Shown: positions 5,653-6,397 of the stretch, piece by piece | Layout: the number at the start of each line of letters is the position of its first letter | Position numbering within the stretch: the first letter of the stretch is position 1 | Assembly (NCBI GenBank): GCA_002383665.1 | Contig: DFZI01000019.1 | Span: forward strand, 12,583 to 18,979 | DNA length: 6,397 bases | Source: Dehalococcoidia bacterium UBA4060 | Lineage (GTDB): Bacteria; Chloroflexota; Dehalococcoidia; GIF9; UBA5629 | Direction of reading: 5' to 3' | The notes under the pieces: model-generated | Seen by the model: only the letters and a program-made list of their open reading frames with translations | The model's database searches: none | What the model was told of the DNA's origin: nothing | Program-made: the position numbers and the translations under genes

Positions 5653-6397
5653 AAGAGCAGGATAAAGATCATAAAAATATTCGTCTCGGCACGGTCATTT
5701 CCGGCTCGCTGACAGGTGGTGTGCAGGTCAAGATGGATCCCTCCATGTCGGTGGAGGATATCGCCGTAGGTCGTTACGTTGCGATCAGGGGAGAGAAGAA
5801 ACGCTTTTTCGGGCTGATCACGGATGTCAGCCTGGAAGCAGTCGACCCGCGAGCCCTGACCATGCCTCCGGATATTTCAGATCCTTTCATTGCCAGCGTG
5901 GTATCGGGCACGACGACCTACGCCAGGATCAGCATCCTGCCGTCTCTGACCATCAGCAATGTCGTGATGGGGGATGGAGTTGGCGCCATGCCTGTCAAGA
6001 CGGTCCCCTCGCATTTTTCTGACGTTGAGCTGGCCACACAGAGGGATGTAGAGATGGTCTTCGGCAAGGAGGACGAACGCAGGTTTTATGTTGGCAACCC
6101 GCTGGATATGGAAACACGTGTCTGCATCGACATGGAGGAGCTGGTTAAACGCTCCAATGGCGTATTCGGCAAGAGCGGCACGGGCAAGACCTTCCTCACC
6201 CGCCTGCTGCTGATAGGCATGATGCAGAAGAGCCGTACCACCAGCCTGATCTTCGATATGCACAACGAGTACGGCTGGGAAGGTACCAGTGAGAAGGAGC
6301 ACAAGGTCAAAGGCCTCAAGCAGCTTTTCCCCGGGCAGGTGGCCGTGTTTTCGCTGGATGAAAAATACGACAGGCGCCGCAAGGTCAAGTCTGACTT
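5649..6397 (+). CDS. herA: HerA-type DNA translocase/ATPase with N-terminal HAS-barrel (3' end outside window)
   Basis: The first 249 residues are present. Residues 10-60 (NIRLGTVISG, then DIAVGRYVAIRG, then FFGLITDV) form the N-terminal HAS-barrel, which in archaeal HerA contacts NurA. GVFGKSGTGKTF (171-182) contains the Walker A P-loop, with K180 and T181. IFDMHNEYGW (201-210) matches the 'D.HgEY' strand that is a hallmark of HerA/FtsK-type ATPases of the DUF87 group. The Walker B, sensor and arginine-finger parts lie beyond the window. HerA is a hexameric DNA-pumping motor, and with NurA next door a resection role is the best guess. The start is GTG at 5649, overlapping the previous stop as GTGA, with AAGAGG at 5635-5640 giving an 8-nt spacing. 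Some bacterial HerA proteins serve in phage defence, so that role stays open. Confidence 0.9.
   Translation, partial: MKEQDKDHKNIRLGTVISGSLTGGVQVKMDPSMSVEDIAVGRYVAIRGEKKRFFGLITDVSLEAVDPRALTMPPDISDPFIASVVSGTTTYARISILPSLTISNVVMGDGVGAMPVKTVPSHFSDVELATQRDVEMVFGKEDERRFYVGNPLDMETRVCIDMEELVKRSNGVFGKSGTGKTFLTRLLLIGMMQKSRTTSLIFDMHNEYGWEGTSEKEHKVKGLKQLFPGQVAVFSLDEKYDRRRKVKSD

Noticed and set aside
5877..6302. Open frame of 141 codons on the minus strand inside herA
   Set aside because: It is antisense to the HerA barrel and P-loop region, whose plus-strand reading is clearly the real gene.

Overview
The window carries seven protein genes in three transcription units. The sequence has no rRNA, tRNA, CRISPR array or insertion sequence that I can see. 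It looks like bacterial chromosomal core sequence of moderate GC content. The compact separate SecD and SecF, the Cys-bearing NurA subfamily and a NurA/HAS-barrel/HerA gene string suggest a Chloroflexota (Dehalococcoidia-like) organism. That assignment is inference from remembered protein families, not a database result.

Region 1 (1-2681, plus strand). The window opens in the 3' end of a gene whose product resembles the C-terminus of a CCA-adding tRNA nucleotidyltransferase. It is followed by secD and secF, which overlap by ATGA, and then by a 43-codon gene for a single-span membrane peptide. A strong hairpin with T-runs on both sides closes the unit. SecD and SecF form the proton-driven accessory module of the Sec translocon; the small peptide has no known role.

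Region 2 (2651-3868). A histone-deacetylase-superfamily amidohydrolase with a complete catalytic set is encoded on the minus strand. It converges on secDF and shares the bidirectional terminator with it. Its upstream region is a 151-bp divergent intergenic stretch with a good sigma-70-type promoter on each strand. Two GTATAC sites 21 bp apart, one inside overlapping palindromes, lie between the two promoters.

Region 3 (3824-6397, plus strand). A NurA-type nuclease, a 197-aa protein resembling a stand-alone HAS-barrel protein, and a HerA-type ATPase (cut by the window end) form a tightly overlapped operon. HerA and NurA form a DNA translocase-nuclease pair known for DNA-end resection in archaea and found in some bacteria. 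The middle gene and a four-cysteine cluster in NurA are the least explained parts and the best leads here. I see no clear evidence of a wholly new system.
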